Source of the DNA: a virus
IMG/VR virus record: IMGVR_UViG_3300037191_002707
Location: 1 to 24,506 of that record
DNA: 24,506 nt
Direction: 5' to 3' (one strand)
The notes under the pieces: generated by a model
The model's input: only the letters and a program-made list of their open reading frames with translations
Databases searched by the model: none
What the model was told of the DNA's origin: nothing
In this document: positions 7,901 to 15,945 of the stretch, piece by piece
How positions within the stretch are numbered: position 1 is the first letter of the stretch
Layout: every line of letters begins with the position of its first letter
Position numbers and translations under genes: made by a program

Positions 7901-9361
7901 ACTTAAGTCAGTTTTTGGGTAATCTTGGGAATATGTTGGATTCGCCCATGGGTAAATGCTGTCCTGATGCTCGGTCATCTTATAATTGATGGACCCAGTC
8001 TTAAGTGGGGCAACACTCGTCACTCTGAACGCTTTTGTAACCCACCCATAGAACGGATCAGTTACTGAAACTATATCACCTGGTCGAACCGATTCAGTGT
8101 CAGGCGTACCCTTAAATGATATGTTGCTCAGGTCACGACTTAGGTTGGCCACAACTTCGGCCCACTTCATGACGGACGCCTTATTAATCAAAGTGTCTGC
8201 AGTAACTTCGACAGGTAACGGAACATCATTATCTTCGGCAAGCCATTCGGTATGCACTACACTACCTGTTTCTGGGTACACAACTTGGTCATCTTCAAAA
8301 TTCAACGCTTTGTTTTTAAACGTTACCGTTACTTGGTTTGACTTCCTACCTCTTGATTTTTTGGTTAATTCAACACCCTTTTCGATATTACTTGCGTCAA
8401 ATGCGAATGTTGGTAAACCACTATCCTCAATCAATAATTCCATTTCACCAATTGAGTTGGGTGTCATCCCCCTCATTCCGGCTCGAAGAACATTAATGTT
8501 TTTGAACAAATCTTGGCTTGTATCTATCGTGACATCGCACGGCATTAACGGAGTGTTAATTATCACTTGGTTAGTCACCCACCTGGTTAATGATGGTAGT
8601 CCAAGTTCCAACCACCTATCACCGCCGCCTGACCAATCCTCAAGCAACCAATTTGGTTGAATCGCACCGATAGTATCTATCTCGACAATATTTTGATTCT
8701 CAGTACCACCGACTGCTTGATGGGTGATTGCAGCTGCCGCAATAAAAGAGTCTTTATTAATACTTATTTCACTTGCAGCGCGCCCATATCTTGGACGGGA
8801 TATATAGTCAGCCAAGCAGTATGGAGCAACGTTTGAATATTCAACCACGTTGGTTGCTAGGTTTTTTACCTTCTTACCTTTACTGATGTGTACTGTAATT
8901 TTAGGTACGCCACGGAATATGTTTTGGTCGCCGTTTTGACGCAATCGAATGTAAACATATGCAAGTCCACTAAGTTTATCAGTTGAACTCCAACCCACAC
9001 CGTGGTTGATCAGTGTTTGGCATGCGGATTGACCATCTGCACCATTGAATCTCTCTATGTGAACCCATCTGCTACCACCCCATTTGGGGTCGTGCTCGCT
9101 GATACCGTTAAAAAAAACAGTACCGATTGTATCAATTTCACCTTCACACAACACGTAAACCAAATGGAGGTAATCATTCCAAGGACCACCACTTATATCT
9201 GAACTTCGTTTAAAAATCTCGATGCCACCGACCATTTGCTCACCGTAAACCACAGGTACTTTTTGGTTAGTACCTGACTTAGTGAGAGTTTGACCTTGGG
9301 CCTCTTCTTCTGGTATGAGCCAATCTAAAAGCCAATCTACGATCCCTGATAACAAACCCAT
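4910..9361 (-). CDS. J: Tail-tip attachment protein J fused to a tail fibre with S74 intramolecular chaperone
   Basis: This 1483-residue protein is longer than lambda J (1132). Residues 1-480 match the J tip module (LVYVLCEGEIDTIGTVFFNG, then a PRYGRA segment). A fibronectin type III domain lies at about 487-580 (PPTGVEATVINDDQVRVKWY). A short glycine/proline-rich linker near 810 and a VIDGTTVVNGLAI segment near 877 lead into a fibre shaft. From about 1084 there are fibre-type repeats (VYHAGN, then SDSTTTAASSKAVKEAYDKG). The C-terminal about 102 residues are a peptidase S74/endosialidase-type chaperone: ASDRRYKEN with Ser1382 and Lys1387 (the +5 lysine of the known Ser/Lys dyad), then MAQDVQVVFPEAV and a closing coiled coil. 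This domain trimerises the fibre and cuts itself off before that Ser in relatives. The start overlaps the upstream stop as TAATG. Confidence 0.93.
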   Translation of the reverse strand: MGLLSGIVDWLLDWLIPEEEAQGQTLTKSGTNQKVPVVYGEQMVGGIEIFKRSSDISGGPWNDYLHLVYVLCEGEIDTIGTVFFNGISEHDPKWGGSRWVHIERFNGADGQSACQTLINHGVGWSSTDKLSGLAYVYIRLRQNGDQNIFRGVPKITVHISKGKKVKNLATNVVEYSNVAPYCLADYISRPRYGRAASEISINKDSFIAAAAITHQAVGGTENQNIVEIDTIGAIQPNWLLEDWSGGGDRWLELGLPSLTRWVTNQVIINTPLMPCDVTIDTSQDLFKNINVLRAGMRGMTPNSIGEMELLIEDSGLPTFAFDASNIEKGVELTKKSRGRKSNQVTVTFKNKALNFEDDQVVYPETGSVVHTEWLAEDNDVPLPVEVTADTLINKASVMKWAEVVANLSRDLSNISFKGTPDTESVRPGDIVSVTDPFYGWVTKAFRVTSVAPLKTGSINYKMTEHQDSIYPWANPTYSQDYPKTDLSDPFILMPPTGVEATVINDDQVRVKWYKSGDPNVFEYVIIIKDAATDAEFKTLITSDDTQLFTDLGSGDYKVVAFARSSFGVSQEIEVLFTVSLPIVYPPIHENDGTRIYFVPNDVRVVKYAEAIQFRYSLTNDFATATVYAGNPSANLIITNADSSVPYHVWYGNGIDWYYILLRATDLPSGSSYTGTIEYYKLTNTTTAPTIASGSWLTSPQIPVSNNRYLWNYNKNTRTIGADIDSPVSLITQYVKDGKGISSITDAYQLGASATIAPTGAWSGTFSGAGAVSASFPYMWNRTTIAYTEGNDLITTNMIAARGSDSTVEGPASTVEGPRGAAQFYTTGTGWLPATADAAITGSGFTKRVNDRVTISSASPVFSQTRYWDGSVWQSVNTVIDGTTVVNGLAIIDSLATGDIAADKVKVADIDISAANWGDAVIINAIGIPVDYYGFTGTAFQQVNVFGTTASIGSYYVVEYGQAIRIDLDRAAYGQTDVLDAYGIKIDQRSTGVSGIGLDITSGAGNTSRGIVVDSPSGVGGGIYSYRANGTAVFAYSSDNIGLVAQSASSGLFPAISVIGDLELEGSGSGTVGRITVNGFEVYHAGNLPSISLSDSVTSDSTTTAASSKAVKEAYDKGNSALARTGGALTGALTSSNDITTTGVLTAGYASGGVAMTINDGAGNANVTFNHASGIPNNDKTTQSSARIRASTDNDAASLDFSLGDSTTTGISRSLDSVLNLTTSLVTSFQPLTVTGTVTAYGFVGALMGNADTVTNGVYTNTTQTITGTKTFTGGFTVTQLSLFQDDVEIVGSVSANGVKSLAGITVGNINASGNLNNGKGIAIGDSQTGIRQSTTGILESYSSNIRVTRQTSTSFDVYQETTILANLNIEGSAFCDDYLPASDRRYKENERVIDNPIEKLMGLTGYTYNWIGKPDNRVAHTMAQDVQVVFPEAVKANPKGKLHVSVAAEVALLVEVCKSQQQEIDKLKEDLSTIMSHLNLRKT

Positions 9362-9924
9362 TACTTAATACCCCATTTAACTTCTTTATTAACTTCTGAA
9401 GCATACCGCATACCTGTATCAAGTGGGAAATGCGCTTGCTGGCTGGCTGTCGTCGTACTTCGATTCACGCGCCTGTCGAAATCAGAAAGGATTGTGCCGG
9501 TTGAAATAACAACACTGGGCTTAGCAGGATTACTACTAGCGGTGATGTCAGTTATTATACCCTGCCATTCTAAAACGGGATCCGAAATTATACTATAGCC
9601 ATTCGTTAAATCTGTATCCAAATACACTCGCCTCTCAATCACCTCCCTATTGGTTTGGGGTGCACCCACCACAGCGGCGACGATTGATATATCGGCCCCT
9701 GATAAGTCGTATTTTTTCTTGAGTGCTGAGAGCGCGACAGTTGATTTGATTTTTTCAGTTTTCAAAAGGATCCCACTACCGATGTACGTGTTGCCACCCC
9801 AGTCGAAATCAAATGGTTGATCGCATACGTAAATCGTACCTTGGGCGAAGTAAAACTCAATCAGTAATATCTCGGGCTTACCGTCAGCTTTCGCCTGTAT
9901 AATGAGGGGATGTAAGTCAGCCAT
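9361..9924 (-). CDS. Tail-tip assembly protein (lambda L position, DUF2163-like)
   Basis: The 187-residue protein sits immediately before J, with a TAATG overlap, in the slot of lambda gpL. It has beta-hairpin-rich sequence (LIEFYFAQGTIYVCDQPFDF, WGGNTYIGSG) followed by RRVYLDTD, WQGIITDI and a terminal DFDRRVNRSTTTASQQAHF. This order (strand entry, WQG, then an (R/C)R-type end) resembles the DUF2163/BR0599 hub proteins of siphophage tail tips. Lambda gpL binds an iron-sulfur cluster through C-terminal cysteines. Here the only cysteine is Cys34, so an equivalent cluster is unlikely. It probably helps form the tail tip between the distal tail protein and J. The family assignment is moderate. 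Confidence 0.72.
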   Translation of the reverse strand: MADLHPLIIQAKADGKPEILLIEFYFAQGTIYVCDQPFDFDWGGNTYIGSGILLKTEKIKSTVALSALKKKYDLSGADISIVAAVVGAPQTNREVIERRVYLDTDLTNGYSIISDPVLEWQGIITDITASSNPAKPSVVISTGTILSDFDRRVNRSTTTASQQAHFPLDTGMRYASEVNKEVKWGIK

Positions 9925-10533
9925 TTATATTTCTTCTCTTAGGTCTAATACCGATTTCGAATGTTTACTTTTATTCGAAATCTTATAGCTCCTTTTATCT
10001 GTTCTTTGTCTCATAGTAAAGTAAATATCATCATACGTAACAACTGTGCCTGCTGGGACAGCTGATAGTAAGGGTAATGTTAAGTCTACGGTGATATTAC
10101 CCGCGCCATCGGAGTTTGCATCGTTCAACACTTTATACACTTTAGTGCCATTGCCGAACTGCAGATGTGTCCCTGAGCGCAACGCATTGGCGATTAACCC
10201 GCTGGTCGTGTTCAACAATAGTTGTTGAGCGCCGAGTGCCGCTGAGTTAACTACAGTGAGCACACCGGCCATATTACCAAGTAAGGATGAGCACTCGGGT
10301 ATTTTTACCTGTATTAATCCGGCCCTACCGTTAACGGCCTCAAGCTTGGCTTCGAAACCTCGCTGGCTCAAACCTCGCTTAAGCGCGACTGTGTTCAATT
10401 TACAGTAATAGCGATGTACGGGAAACGCTCTGGATATCACTTGGTAACTAAGTGACTCAGTGGTCACCGTGGGTGTCTCGACACCGAAATCCATTAATGC
10501 GAACCCGATATCGTCCTGTATAATAATATCCAT
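9925..10533 (-). CDS. Distal tail / tail-tip protein (lambda M position)
   Basis: This 202-residue protein starts at an ATG overlapping the tape-measure stop (TAATG). It is beta-rich: an N-terminal strand region with SYQVISRAFPVHRYY, an RGLSQRGFEAKLEAVNG segment, a central alanine/leucine-rich insertion with GNGTKVYKVLND, and a C-terminal strand YDDIYFTMRQRTDKRSYKI. Proteins of this layout, with an inserted nucleation strand and an aromatic FxxxY start, occur between the tape measure and the hub in many siphophages and connect the tail tube to the tip. The lambda M position supports the role. Sequence-level family identity is not certain. Confidence 0.7.
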   Translation of the reverse strand: MDIIIQDDIGFALMDFGVETPTVTTESLSYQVISRAFPVHRYYCKLNTVALKRGLSQRGFEAKLEAVNGRAGLIQVKIPECSSLLGNMAGVLTVVNSAALGAQQLLLNTTSGLIANALRSGTHLQFGNGTKVYKVLNDANSDGAGNITVDLTLPLLSAVPAGTVVTYDDIYFTMRQRTDKRSYKISNKSKHSKSVLDLREEI

Positions 10534-13500
10534 TATCCGAATGCCACCCCTGCTTCTGCGAATTTCTCAGACATCACGCCCACTAAATCAGTGTCGTCAT
10601 TCATGAGCAAATCTCTAACTGAACCACCATCCAATGCTTGAATAGTGACATATGTATCGCCACGACTGGCTTCATCTTCCTGATTCGATCTACTCTCAAC
10701 ACCGAATGCTTTTTGAGCATTACTGAAACTAGTTATTTGGGCATTGGCACCAAATGTTGCAACCTCGGGGCCATCTTCACCGACTAAGTAACTTCTATTC
10801 GCTGTAACACTACCACCTGTCCTTCTTGCTCCTGATGGGGCTGGTTGGGAACGAATTGTGTTTATTTGAGCCATACCAAACGCGATTGCCCCGGCCGCAG
10901 CTATTACGCCAAGTGCAGGCCCAACAATGGGCACTGGTAGCATCGCCTGGTATGCCAATACAGCATTGTTATATGTTGCGATCAACGCTTCTTTAATTGC
11001 GAACGCTTTTTTAATGGCAAACGCTTTTTTCGATGTACTTGCCATGCTATCGGCTGCAGCCATGGCGATGTTCTCAGTAGCACCCGCTTCACCCTTTTTA
11101 AGTTGAATCAACCCTTTAGTAAATTCTGCTTGACCGCCCGCACTGGCCACTAATTCATCTTCTTCGGCTGTCTGCCTCTTACTTCTAGTTCTTGCATCCA
11201 ACTGAGCTTTTTTAAGCGCGAATTCTTCTTCTAAAAGAAGCTTCGATTCAAGTTGTTCTTTGAGGTTCTGAAGTTCAATTTCATATTTTGCATCAATATC
11301 ATCAAGCTCAGTCTCGGTTAACCCAGCCTTAAACAACGCATCCTGTAAAAGAATTTCGCGTTTTGCATCTGACACGACCTTCGCTCTCATTACATCGGCT
11401 TGACCATCTATCTCGGCTTCCTCACCTGATGTGTCGAGATCAATACCTTGACCCAGAGAGTCGGCTTTAAACTTAGCTAGCTTCGCAAGTTGTTCGGCAT
11501 GCCATTCGTCAATTTCATTCGTTTGAACGCCACGGTTTTCGGATTGGAACGTGCCGTATTCCAACTCCAATACACGTCTGTTTTCATTGAACTCGCGTAT
11601 TTCCTGCAGTCTCATTACATCGGCTTCAGCGCGAATTGCAGCCTCCTCACCTGATGTATCGAGGTCAACATTTTTTATAGCAAGTGACTTGGCTTTAAAC
11701 TCAGCTAGTTTCGCAAGTTGATTTGCCTGCCATTCATCAGCAGCGCTGGATTGTTCGCCAAGGTTAGCTCTTTGAAATTTTGCATAACTCGCTTCAATCT
11801 TGCGCTTGTCATCAATGTACTTTTGATCTCTATTCGCCTCAGCTTTAGCTTTATTATCCCGCTTGGTTTTTATATCATCGATTTTCCCATCACGGAATGC
11901 CTCAGCATCAAGAATGAGTTTTGTTTTCAATTGCTCGATAGTGGCAACATCTTGGATTGCAAGATCGGCTATTTGTTTTTCAGTGAAATATAACTCACCA
12001 ATTTTTTCAATTTTCTCATTATGAATACGGTTTTGCTGTCTTATTTGTTTCTCATACCCCTCACCCACACTTGCAAATAATTTTTCATACGCTTTAGTGT
12101 TCGTAGTTAATAATTCGGCAGTAGCCTGCGCTTCAATCTCTTCCTCGCCTTTGCGCTTACCTTCTACTGCTTTTGCCTTCTCATCATTGACTTCTTTGAT
12201 CTTCGCTTTTAGTAAGTTATAACGAGCTATTAACTCAGCCACTCTTTCGGCGTTTCGGTGGGTGAGCTTGTCACCGTCAGCTGTAATAAGGTTGGTAACT
12301 TTGGCTGCAGCGGCAACTTGAGCGTGGGTTAACTCTTGACCTTTGAGCAATGCGTTAACGGCCTCTAGCTGGGCTGCTTCAGTTGAATACGATGCCTCAG
12401 TCTCACCTAATTCTTTTCTTCTAGCGATCACATTAGTCAATGTGGTGCTGGTGTCTTCCAGGCTAGACCTAAGACCTTCGAATGAGGAAAGGTCGAAAGC
12501 TTTTATGTTGGCGAATCCGTCCAACTCATCCTGAACATCTTTTATGTTCTCCCTAATGGCATTACCGAGAGTTTCAAGCTCCCCCGCAAAACCATTAACC
12601 CAGAATGTGAAACCTTTACCTATAGCGCCTTGCAACTCACCGGGTGCTCTACCAATTCCAGCAATCGCTTCAAAAAATTCTCCCCCACGTTGGCTGAGTA
12701 AATCAAACGCACCTTCTAAACCTTCGCTTGCTTTTTTACCTACGCCACCAACCTTACCTTGTATTTCATCCAGTATGATTGCTTGTGCAGCGAACAAATC
12801 ACCTTGCTCTTGTAATTTTTTGATGTTTTCGACTTGCTGATCACTCAGGCTCACACCTAATCGTTCAAGTGAGGCATATTTTCCGATGGGGTCTTGTAGT
12901 GCGATACCTAACCGGCGAACAGATGTAGTTAGGTCTTGACCATAAACAGTCGCTAGATCCTGACCTAAACGAATGCTTCGTTTGAAGTTATCACCCTGCA
13001 CTTTCTTAAATGATGCAAGCGCTGTAACTGCCTTAGCCACGCCCTCAACTGAGGCCAGTGTGTCTGCAGCAACTTCAGCATTTAACTTCTCAAGCTCGCG
13101 GGTTGTGAACCCTGCGGCATACCCTGTAGCCGTTAATACTGCGCCTAACTTAAGTATTCGACCTTCGAGATCAATTGACGCACCTATTGTTGCTTTAATA
13201 CCTGCTACTAGGGCGAATGCTGTACCCGCGAATGCTGCTCCAAATGCTGCTGTCGCAAAACCCACCCGACCAACCATTGCGCCGAATGCACTTACACGAC
13301 CTGTGATTGCATTTAGTGGTCCCGTCATGGTGGCTAAGTTGGACGATACGTTTCGAATAGACGTTGCGTGTGCGGCCCTAGCTTTAGTAATGTTTTTTTC
13401 AGCTACAGCGGCGTCATTCGCTGCCTTAGTGGTTTTTCGAGTATTTTTATCTAAGGTGGTGAGGCTGCGAGAAACAGCTTTGTTTTGGATTGTGAGCTTG

Positions 13501-13571
13501 GCTAATTCCTCTTTCGCCTTTTTAACGTCGTAGGATATTTTTACTTCTTGCTCTGTTGCAAATTTAGACAC
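10533..13571 (-). CDS. H: Tail length tape-measure protein
   Basis: At 1012 residues this is the second-longest gene after J and corresponds to lambda gpH (853 residues). The start is a GTG at 13571 with GGGGCGGTGA just upstream, and that GGTGA also holds the T stop. The sequence is alpha-helical. A hydrophobic segment lies at about residues 95-135 (VGFATAAFGAAFAGTAFAL) and a second near 900-935 (LPVPIVGPALGVIAAAGAIA), which is the usual paired layout of tape measures. Between about 590 and 730 a unit of about 72 residues occurs twice (DEWQANQLAKLAEFKAKSL and DEWHAEQLAKLAKFKADSL, each followed by DLDTSGEE). A short KKAFAI duplication lies near 855. The protein sets tail length and enters the host envelope with DNA. 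GT is the expected chaperone for it. Confidence 0.95.
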   Translation of the reverse strand: MSKFATEQEVKISYDVKKAKEELAKLTIQNKAVSRSLTTLDKNTRKTTKAANDAAVAEKNITKARAAHATSIRNVSSNLATMTGPLNAITGRVSAFGAMVGRVGFATAAFGAAFAGTAFALVAGIKATIGASIDLEGRILKLGAVLTATGYAAGFTTRELEKLNAEVAADTLASVEGVAKAVTALASFKKVQGDNFKRSIRLGQDLATVYGQDLTTSVRRLGIALQDPIGKYASLERLGVSLSDQQVENIKKLQEQGDLFAAQAIILDEIQGKVGGVGKKASEGLEGAFDLLSQRGGEFFEAIAGIGRAPGELQGAIGKGFTFWVNGFAGELETLGNAIRENIKDVQDELDGFANIKAFDLSSFEGLRSSLEDTSTTLTNVIARRKELGETEASYSTEAAQLEAVNALLKGQELTHAQVAAAAKVTNLITADGDKLTHRNAERVAELIARYNLLKAKIKEVNDEKAKAVEGKRKGEEEIEAQATAELLTTNTKAYEKLFASVGEGYEKQIRQQNRIHNEKIEKIGELYFTEKQIADLAIQDVATIEQLKTKLILDAEAFRDGKIDDIKTKRDNKAKAEANRDQKYIDDKRKIEASYAKFQRANLGEQSSAADEWQANQLAKLAEFKAKSLAIKNVDLDTSGEEAAIRAEADVMRLQEIREFNENRRVLELEYGTFQSENRGVQTNEIDEWHAEQLAKLAKFKADSLGQGIDLDTSGEEAEIDGQADVMRAKVVSDAKREILLQDALFKAGLTETELDDIDAKYEIELQNLKEQLESKLLLEEEFALKKAQLDARTRSKRQTAEEDELVASAGGQAEFTKGLIQLKKGEAGATENIAMAAADSMASTSKKAFAIKKAFAIKEALIATYNNAVLAYQAMLPVPIVGPALGVIAAAGAIAFGMAQINTIRSQPAPSGARRTGGSVTANRSYLVGEDGPEVATFGANAQITSFSNAQKAFGVESRSNQEDEASRGDTYVTIQALDGGSVRDLLMNDDTDLVGVMSEKFAEAGVAFG

Positions 13572-13574
13572 TTG

Positions 13575-13904
13575 TCACCGCCCCATGTTTTTTATTTTTC
13601 GCTTAAGTTCTTCATCTGATATTGGTTCATCATCATCATTACTGGTGACCGACAATGGAAGCTCACTATAGCGGCAATTTTCAGCCAATGAAACCTCTGC
13701 TTCTGGGAAAGTATTCTTTAGCGTAGCGAAAAGCATTTGGCTTCTATACCAATCTTCTTTTGCATCTCCGAAAGGTTCTAGTAAATAGAAATGATACCAG
13801 TCGCGGTATTCCACCCATGACATCGACTTGAGCATCGAATTAACATCAACGATGCCCAATTTAAGCGCTAGTCGGTGCGCGAATCTACTGTCTGGGTATC
13901 TGGC
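13575..13904 (-). CDS. T: Tail assembly chaperone T domain, made as a -1 frameshift fusion GT
   Basis: The open T frame (109 residues after the shift) has no usable start of its own: the first in-frame ATG cuts into the domain, and the only candidate before it, TTG at 13859, has no ribosome-binding site. Joining it to G by a -1 slip at positions 13904-13910 gives RFAHRLALKLGIVDVNSML followed by WVEYRDWYHFYLLEPFG. That matches the DUF4035/gpT pattern (LALxLG, then W-xxY-xxxEPFG). The fusion protein would be 248 residues (139 from G plus 109), close to lambda gpGT. By analogy GT recruits tail-tube subunits to the tape measure during assembly and is absent from the mature virion. Confidence 0.88.
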   Translation of the reverse strand, partial: ARYPDSRFAHRLALKLGIVDVNSMLKSMSWVEYRDWYHFYLLEPFGDAKEDWYRSQMLFATLKNTFPEAEVSLAENCRYSELPLSVTSNDDDEPISDEELKRKIKNMGR

Positions 13905-14320
13905 TTTTTTTCGGCTTCATCCTCATCATCTTTAGGATTAAGATTCAAAAATTCTTCTATGTGTTCCCGAGTAGACTCAAACAACACTTTGTGTGCATTG
14001 AGCTTTAGATCATCGAACATACTATCCCACGTCTCGTCAGGATAATTGACAATAGCGCAGCTTACGATTTGCATTAAAAGCACATCTTCCTGCTGATCTT
14101 GCATGAGATGCAATTTAGCTATGACATCGGGAGTGATCTCACCTTTCAAGCTTTCACCCACACTTTCTAGGTCGTTTACGACACCTTCTCGCTCATAAAC
14201 GGCTTTAAGTCTGCGAATATACTCGCGGTAATTAAACGCAGTAGGAGGGCTGAGTAACAGCACCTCTCCACCAACCTTAACTTCTCTTACTTCAGCTAAA
14301 GGTTTTTTAAATAAAGACAT
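13868..14320 (-). CDS. G: Tail assembly chaperone G
   Basis: The true start is the ATG at 14320, with AAGG about 7 bases upstream. A longer in-frame reading from 14470 has a leucine-rich artefactual N-terminus lying antisense-like inside the tail-tube gene region and should be ignored. The 150-residue product begins MSLFKKPLAEVREVKVGGE with LLLSPPTAFNYREYIRRL, a typical chaperone start, and ends in an acidic tail (DEDEAEKKPDTQTVDS). Lambda gpG is 140 residues, made in excess over the frameshifted GT. The acidic tail with its EKK codons contains the slippery site. It binds tape measure and tail tube before tail polymerisation. Confidence 0.88.
   Translation of the reverse strand: MSLFKKPLAEVREVKVGGEVLLLSPPTAFNYREYIRRLKAVYEREGVVNDLESVGESLKGEITPDVIAKLHLMQDQQEDVLLMQIVSCAIVNYPDETWDSMFDDLKLNAHKVLFESTREHIEEFLNLNPKDDEDEAEKKPDTQTVDSRTD
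13904..13910 (-). promoter_or_regulatory. Programmed -1 ribosomal frameshift site A AAA AAG
   Basis: In the G reading frame the codons are GAA AAA AAG, giving the canonical X XXY YYZ heptamer A AAA AAG (also used by E. coli dnaX). The -1 frame from here is open and enters the T domain without any intervening stop. The heptamer lies 12 codons before the G stop codon, as expected for a G/GT site. No strong downstream stem was found at the usual spacing. Confidence 0.88.
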
Positions 14321-14327
14321 AAATACC

Positions 14328-14753
14328 TTAAGTAACAGTAGTATCAGTATTAGACTCAGTAGGAGCACCACTAGTCGTAATAGCCATTTTACGCAATACA
14401 CTGCCGTCTTTAGGCACTTCTTTACCCAGCTTAGAAACAAAACCTTTGAACAAATCAATTGACCCATCACGGTACACTACTTTATAAAACAAAGTGTCGC
14501 CGCTATCGAAATCAGCTTTCAATGTAGTTTGAGTTGCGTCAGCAGAGTCATAAAGCAATGAAAATTCTGATTCGCCAACATCAATCATACCACTTTCTTT
14601 TTGGGTACGGTCATCTTGGGTATCAAGTGGTGTGATGTCTGTCGCAGCACGGGTTTGCTCTGGTATGGTTAAATCCATAATGCCAGAAAGTTGAACGTAG
14701 GTATCGATCAGACCAGTAGGTGAACGAAATAATCTTGTGCCAATAGCGCGCAT
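14328..14753 (-). CDS. V: Major tail tube protein
   Basis: The 141-residue protein lies between the tail-terminator and G genes, exactly the lambda V slot, and has a clear AGAGGA ribosome-binding site before its ATG. Residues include MRAIGTRLFRSPTG, DTQDDRTQKESGMID, and YRDGSIDLFKGFVSKLG. This layout (an N-terminal Gly/Thr-rich arm, a central loop, and a strand ending KGFVSKLG) matches the lambda-type tail tube N-domain. Unlike lambda gpV (246 residues), it has no added C-terminal Ig-like domain; it ends in a short Thr/Ser-rich tail. It polymerises into the tail shaft with the tape measure inside. Confidence 0.88.
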   Translation of the reverse strand: MRAIGTRLFRSPTGLIDTYVQLSGIMDLTIPEQTRAATDITPLDTQDDRTQKESGMIDVGESEFSLLYDSADATQTTLKADFDSGDTLFYKVVYRDGSIDLFKGFVSKLGKEVPKDGSVLRKMAITTSGAPTESNTDTTVT

Positions 14754-14782
14754 GGGGTCATCCTCTTTAAATTAATAGGTAT

Positions 14783-15229
14783 TTATTTATCATAAAACTC
14801 AATGTTAGACCGAAAAATAAGCGCTGTATACACTTGATTTGGGTCGTGCTCGTAAAGAAAATCTTCAATCTCCAAGTCATCCTTCAGTAAACCACCTAAT
14901 GTTAAATCCTCATTTAGAAGGTTTATAGCTGACAATGCGATTTCATCTACCACATCATCGCCATCTTCAGGGTTTGTTCGCGCAATCATAAACTTCAACA
15001 CGACAGTAGTTTTGATCACAAACGAGTCTTCATCATCAATGAATTGGGGTTCGATTTCCTCACCTTCATCTAAGTACACTGATATGCAAGGCAAGTCAAC
15101 AGTGGGTCTGGATATCACGATGTCTGTTTTGAATATTTTGTTTATCTGTCTTGATTTGAGTAATGGGGTAAACGCAGATTTGAAAGCATCCCGTATTAGT
15201 TTATTTTTTGCTATGGATAATATTGACAT
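14783..15229 (-). CDS. U: Tail terminator protein
   Basis: This 148-residue protein precedes the tail-tube gene, as gpU does in lambda (131 residues). Features are RDAFKSAFTPLLKSR, a PTVDLPCISVYLDEGEEIEP segment and a C-terminal strand pattern YTALIFRSNIEFYDK, consistent with the U/gp17-type mixed alpha/beta fold. It caps the tail end and joins it to the head connector. It starts with an ATG overlapping the Z stop (TAATG). The assignment is based on order, length and motif pattern. Confidence 0.85.
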   Translation of the reverse strand: MSILSIAKNKLIRDAFKSAFTPLLKSRQINKIFKTDIVISRPTVDLPCISVYLDEGEEIEPQFIDDEDSFVIKTTVVLKFMIARTNPEDGDDVVDEIALSAINLLNEDLTLGGLLKDDLEIEDFLYEHDPNQVYTALIFRSNIEFYDK

Positions 15230-15945
15230 TAGAATTTAACCTTCTCGTTCATTACGTATTTCTCTTTACTTTCGTAAATTGCCACGCCTTTGCTGTTGAA
15301 TATGGCCTTGCTATATCTTCTTAGTGCCACGCCTGCGTATTTTGCGATGGGGATGGTGATTGGTGACACTGGGTATGCTGCACTACCATCTCGTTGCAGA
15401 ACCTGCCAATGTTTACCCCTCAATACTTTCGGCCCGGCTCCAAGCTTACTGATCAGGCGCTGATTGTATTTTGGGTCGGTCTCACGTCTTTTACCATCTG
15501 CCACGAATGCATTCGGGTAGTTACCCGCCTTGCCTAATTTAATCCCTTTAGTGCTCTGCGCTAACCTAGCCATTTTACTCTGATCAACAACAGGAGGTGC
15601 AGATCCACCACCGGCACCACTAGCTTTTTTGGATAATATGGTAATGCCCTGCACGTCACTCAGTATGATTTGACTCTTGCTGGTCATTTTACCGCGACGA
15701 TAAAAATCTTTAAGCGATGCTTTTCGTTGTAATTTGGTAGGTAGTTTTCTGGCTATGACCCAGCGAGGTACTTTAGCTCGATTCCTAATGTAACCAATGG
15801 ACTTGGTTCTAGCCTGCGCAAGAACTGAATCCATGGTTAGCTTCATTGCGATTGGCATCGCTTTATTGAGCAAATGGTCGTGCCTAGCATCAATCTCAGC
15901 AAACATTCTCTTTGCCTCGGATGAAGAAAACACGCTCTTAGGCAT
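15229..15945 (-). CDS. Z: Minor tail protein Z-like
   Basis: The 238-residue basic protein has an N-terminal helical part and a region VPRWVIARKLPTKLQRKASL, a glycine/serine-rich loop SGAGGGSAPP, and a GKRRETDPKYNQRLISKLGAGP stretch, all in the order seen in Z-like proteins (lambda Z, 192 residues). The gene overlaps FII by 8 bp at its start and U by 3 at its end. Z is needed for DNA positioning and tail-head connection in lambda. Family recognition is fair; the position in the operon is strong support. Confidence 0.82.
   Translation of the reverse strand: MPKSVFSSSEAKRMFAEIDARHDHLLNKAMPIAMKLTMDSVLAQARTKSIGYIRNRAKVPRWVIARKLPTKLQRKASLKDFYRRGKMTSKSQIILSDVQGITILSKKASGAGGGSAPPVVDQSKMARLAQSTKGIKLGKAGNYPNAFVADGKRRETDPKYNQRLISKLGAGPKVLRGKHWQVLQRDGSAAYPVSPITIPIAKYAGVALRRYSKAIFNSKGVAIYESKEKYVMNEKVKF

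Noticed and set aside
8097-8660. 187-codon plus-strand frame
   Set aside because: Antisense to the J tip module; composition is not protein-like and there is no ribosome-binding site.
12973-13533. 186-codon plus-strand frame
   Set aside because: Lies wholly antisense to the alanine-rich start of the tape measure; long antisense frames are expected there.
13870-13890. GCGC/GCGC hairpin as a frameshift stimulator
   Set aside because: The stem is only 4 bp and lies too far (about 20 bases or more) from the slippery heptamer.
14321-14470. Extended N-terminus of gene G with a leucine-rich helix
   Set aside because: The extra part overlaps the tail-tube gene in another frame, and the ATG at 14320 has a good ribosome-binding site.
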